7,611 bases of DNA from assembly GCA_002170355.2 (NCBI GenBank), contig NHET02000035.1, forward strand, positions 7,286-14,896. The letters run 5' to 3'. Made by a program: the position numbers and the translations under genes. The notes below the pieces were generated by a model that saw only the letters and a program-made list of their open reading frames with translations, ran no database searches and was not told where the DNA came from. The first letter of the stretch is position 1. Each line of letters starts with the position of its first letter. Positions 5,482 to 7,611 of this stretch are shown here, one piece after another. Source of the DNA: Gammaproteobacteria bacterium TMED92 (GTDB taxonomy: Bacteria; Pseudomonadota; Gammaproteobacteria; Pseudomonadales; Azotimanducaceae).

Positions 5482-5922
5482 TTAAACTTGGGTTTGAATG
5501 CGCTCTGCAAAGGCGTCCACCATTCGATCCCCGACCGAACCAAGAACCCCGCTTAGTGTTTTCATAAGCAACCCCTTGGCCACGAACTCAAGTTCGAATT
5601 CGACTCTGCAACCTTCATCGCCGAGTTGCTTGAAGTCCCAACAACCCTCAAGTTGCTGAAAGGGCCCTTCTTTAAGACTCATCTCAATTCGCTCGTTGGG
5701 GGTGCACGTATTTACCGTGACAAATTCATGGCGTAAGCCTCTGGCCGATGCCGTAACTCTTGCGGTCACTTGACTTACGCCATCACCGAGCGCCTGTTCC
5801 TGCAATATCTCTACAGCTTCGCAACCCGGCAAGAATTCAGAGTAAGCCCGTATGTCCGCAACCACCCGATAAGCGCTAGACGCCGGCACCAGTAACAACA
5901 GGCTGCGTTCGACCCGGGCCAT
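5482..5922 (-). CDS. ratA: RatA / COQ10-like START-domain protein
   Basis: The 146-residue product belongs to the polyketide cyclase/COQ10 START-like family. E. coli RatA was described as a toxin that binds 50S ribosomal subunits and blocks 70S formation; relatives such as COQ10 bind ubiquinone or other lipids, so the cellular role is debated. Family features are FLPGC (30-34), the EGPFQQLEGCWDF segment (85-97), CRVEFELEF (105-113) and a C-terminal helix ending MVDAFAERI. It starts three bases after the transporter stop codon and ends four bases before rnfH, as the middle gene of a compact unit. No clear ribosome site precedes the ATG, consistent with translational coupling. No antitoxin partner is evident; rnfH is a neighbour, not an established antitoxin. 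Confidence 0.94.
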   Translation of the reverse strand: MARVERSLLLLVPASSAYRVVADIRAYSEFLPGCEAVEILQEQALGDGVSQVTARVTASARGLRHEFVTVNTCTPNERIEMSLKEGPFQQLEGCWDFKQLGDEGCRVEFELEFVAKGLLMKTLSGVLGSVGDRMVDAFAERIQTQV

Positions 5923-5925
5923 GGG

Positions 5926-7299
5926 CTAGCCTGTGAACAGTGGCAGTAAGGTGTAGACAAAAACGGCGGCAACACCGAGCGGCGCGACGATTCCACCGAC
6001 GATACGCCACAGCAACATTACTCCATCGCTGCGCACCTCTAGCTGCTCGCGCACAATGTTCTGCGGCAACACCCAAACCGCAAACAGCGCAATCAGCAAC
6101 CCACCCAGCGGCAACATAATGTTCTGTGACAGCTGATCCACCAATTCAAAGAAATTCAGACCAAATAGCGGCTTGGCGTCGGCCCAAATGTTGAAAGAGA
6201 ACACCGTGCCGAGACCGAGCAACCAACAAAACACACCTAAACTGATCGCCACCCGACTACGCTGCGCATTGTATTCTTCCACCACGAACGCAATTGCCGG
6301 TTCCGTCAGCGAGATCGCCGAGGTTATCGCCGCAAAGCTCACCAAAACGAAAAATACCGTGCCAAACACGGCACCCATTGGAAGCTGCCCAAATGCCAGC
6401 GGCAGAGTTACGAACATCAATCCAGGCCCTTGCCCAACCTCGAGTCCATTGACAAAAACCAGTGGAAAAATCGCCAGGCCGGCAGCCACGGCGACAAACG
6501 TATCTAAGGCAACAATGGTTAGGACCGTGGAGCCAATGTTGGAGTCATCTGGCACATAAGCTCCGTAAGCCATCATGGTGCCCATGCCCAAACTAAGTGT
6601 GAAAAACGCCTGGCCCATCGCAATCAGCCAGGTCTCTGGCCCAACCACGTCCCAATTGAAGTCGAACATAAAGGCCCAGCCTTGGGCAAAACCACCTGAG
6701 CTTGCGCTGTATCCCAGCAACACCAACAACAACACAAACAATAAGGGCATAAACCAACGAATAGCAGTTTCCAGGCCACGACTGACACCCCGAGCCACGA
6801 TCCAAATAGTGATCAATATAAACAAGCTGTGCCACGCAACCATTTGCACAGGGTCTTGTTGTAATTGATCAAAAGTCGACGTCGCCACCTGAGCGGAGGC
6901 GGCGTTAAAAGTACCCGACGCGGTAAGCCAGACGTAATTGAGGGCCCAACCGGCGATTACTGCGTAGTACGACAAGATAAGTATGCCCGCTAGCACCCCC
7001 ATCCATCCGACGAAGCTCCAGCGAGCGCTTGCACCTGCCTGCCGGGCTAGACTACGCATGACGTTGATTGGGCTAGCGCGACCTTTGCGGCCAAGTAGCA
7101 CCTCAGAAATCATAATGGGCGCACCGACAAAAGCGACGCAGACCAGGTAGATAAGAACAAACGCGCCACCGCCATTTTCGCCAGCAATGTAAGGAAACTT
7201 CCAGATATTACCGAGGCCAACAGCGGAACCTGCGGCGGCAAGCACAAATAGCCAGCGGCTAGACCACCGACCCTCGGTCGGCTGAGTGGAGATCGCCAT
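5926..7299 (-). CDS. Sodium-dependent transporter, NSS (SNF/SLC6) family
   Basis: This is a LeuT-fold secondary transporter in the inner membrane that uses the sodium gradient to import a small solute, commonly an amino acid; the substrate cannot be read from sequence. The 457-residue length fits the bacterial type with about 11 membrane helices. Helix 1 has [17 protein letters not shown] with the unwound GLGN (28-31); Ala26 and Asn31 match LeuT sodium ligands Ala22 and Asn27. Helix 3 has SYY (110-112), helix 6 FFTLSLGMG (232-240), and helix 8 Thr326-Ser327, matching LeuT Thr354/Ser355. Asp266 replaces LeuT Asn286, and Ala270 aligns with LeuT Glu290. AAGGA (7312-7308), eight bases before the ATG, supports the start. 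It leads a tight unit with ratA and rnfH and diverges from smpB. Confidence 0.94.
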   Translation of the reverse strand: MAISTQPTEGRWSSRWLFVLAAAGSAVGLGNIWKFPYIAGENGGGAFVLIYLVCVAFVGAPIMISEVLLGRKGRASPINVMRSLARQAGASARWSFVGWMGVLAGILILSYYAVIAGWALNYVWLTASGTFNAASAQVATSTFDQLQQDPVQMVAWHSLFILITIWIVARGVSRGLETAIRWFMPLLFVLLLVLLGYSASSGGFAQGWAFMFDFNWDVVGPETWLIAMGQAFFTLSLGMGTMMAYGAYVPDDSNIGSTVLTIVALDTFVAVAAGLAIFPLVFVNGLEVGQGPGLMFVTLPLAFGQLPMGAVFGTVFFVLVSFAAITSAISLTEPAIAFVVEEYNAQRSRVAISLGVFCWLLGLGTVFSFNIWADAKPLFGLNFFELVDQLSQNIMLPLGGLLIALFAVWVLPQNIVREQLEVRSDGVMLLWRIVGGIVAPLGVAAVFVYTLLPLFTG

Positions 7300-7326
7300 A
7301 CGATGTTTCCTTATAAAGCTATCGCC

Positions 7327-7355
7327 ATTCTACATTCGCGCATTGAGAATGCGAA
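7327..7355 (-). promoter_or_regulatory. Sigma-70-type promoter for the transporter-ratA-rnfH unit
   Basis: On the minus strand TTCGCA (7355-7350, four of six to TTGACA) lies 17 bases before TAGAAT (7332-7327, five of six to TATAAT). The start point would be near 7320, giving a leader of about 20 bases that contains the AAGGA ribosome site. A perfect inverted repeat, CGCATT-GAG-AATGCG (7339-7353), spans the spacer and most of the -35 and could be an operator. Confidence 0.55.
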
Positions 7356-7392
7356 AACCCGCCGCGGCATTGGCGATCACTACAACACAAGC

Positions 7393-7401
7393 TGCTACAA
7401 T
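7393..7401 (+). promoter_or_regulatory. Extended -10 promoter candidate for smpB
   Basis: TGCTACAAT fits the extended -10 pattern TG-N-TATAAT with five of six hexamer bases. The -35 region is poor. Transcription would start near 7408, about 28 bases before the smpB ATG. It is back-to-back with the transporter promoter in the 136-base divergent region. Confidence 0.5.
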
Positions 7402-7435
7402 CGACGCTCTTTCACCCAGTGTTTACAGTGGTGTT

Positions 7436-7611
7436 ATGGCCAAGTCCGCAAAAAAACTCGCCCCTGGCACCATTGCGCAAAACCGACGCGCCGGCCATGA
7501 TTATTTTATAGAACAGAAGTTCGAGGCTGGCGTGATGCTTATGGGCTGGGAGGTAAAAAGCATTCGCGACGGCAAGGTGCAACTAGCCGAATCTTTCGTG
7601 CAACTGCATAA
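7436..7611 (+). CDS. smpB: SsrA-binding protein SmpB, N-terminal part, cut by window edge
   Basis: SmpB binds tmRNA (SsrA) and delivers it to stalled ribosomes for trans-translation, which frees the ribosome and tags the unfinished protein for degradation. The 58 visible residues match the family start: a Lys-rich tip, then [44 protein letters not shown]. The GWEVKS segment is a hallmark of the beta-barrel core. About 100 more residues, including the C-terminal tail that enters the ribosomal mRNA channel, lie beyond base 7611. The ATG is placed by homology; the preceding bases lack a strong ribosome site. The gene diverges from the transporter. In many bacteria ssrA lies near smpB, but it is not in this window. 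Confidence 0.97.
   Translation, partial: MAKSAKKLAPGTIAQNRRAGHDYFIEQKFEAGVMLMGWEVKSIRDGKVQLAESFVQLH

Noticed and set aside
5478..5543. Upstream extension of rnfH to the ATG at 5543.
   Set aside because: It would overlap ratA by over 60 bases and add residues absent from the RnfH family; the ATG at 5477 fits the family start.
5184..5922. ratA-rnfH as a classic toxin-antitoxin pair.
   Set aside because: Adjacent and co-oriented, but rnfH is not established as an antitoxin and both genes are widespread core genes, so I did not call a toxin-antitoxin system.
7311..7328. A five-codon mini-frame (MAIAL) just upstream of the transporter, ending at its ribosome site.
   Set aside because: Its ATG overlaps the predicted -10 element, so it would lie upstream of the transcript start, and it has no ribosome site.

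Overview
The window looks like a chromosomal housekeeping segment of a gammaproteobacterium with roughly even G+C. The evidence is gene content and order: hrcA-grpE-dnaK, with recN diverging from hrcA, then bamE, the convergent rnfH and ratA, and smpB. This is close to the block Pseudomonas carries around grpE, recN, omlA (bamE), rnfH, ratA and smpB, and hrcA beside recN recalls Xanthomonas. A free-living, sodium-using and possibly marine species is an inference from the sodium-coupled transporter. The genus cannot be named from sequence alone.

Left part (1-2833, minus strand): the hrcA-grpE-dnaK heat-shock cluster. dnaK runs off the left edge after 321 codons. grpE and dnaK each follow an intergenic region of just over 110 bases. 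Each region holds a promoter resembling the heat-shock sigma factor (sigma-32) type, and the two promoters share a nearly identical 15-base block. No CIRCE element (the HrcA operator) is visible, so HrcA probably acts on a target elsewhere, while grpE and dnaK look controlled by sigma-32.

Middle (2834-5099): a 181-base divergent region separates hrcA from recN, a DNA-repair SMC-like ATPase on the plus strand. bamE, an outer-membrane assembly lipoprotein, follows 63 bases later. The fur gene often found between recN and bamE in related bacteria is absent.

Right part (5100-7611): a hairpin lies between the converging bamE and rnfH. A tight minus-strand unit follows, transcribed as NSS-family sodium:solute symporter, then ratA, then rnfH, with gaps of 3 and 4 bases. 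It diverges from smpB, the trans-translation partner of tmRNA, which runs off the right edge. Promoter candidates for both genes lie in the 136-base divergent region.

All genes appear intact apart from the two cut by the window ends. There are no mobile elements, CRISPR arrays, rRNA or tRNA genes, and no gene-free stretch longer than 300 bases. I found no undescribed system. The points worth a second look are regulatory: the duplicated heat-shock promoter block, alternative RNA pairing around the grpE start, and the absence of fur.
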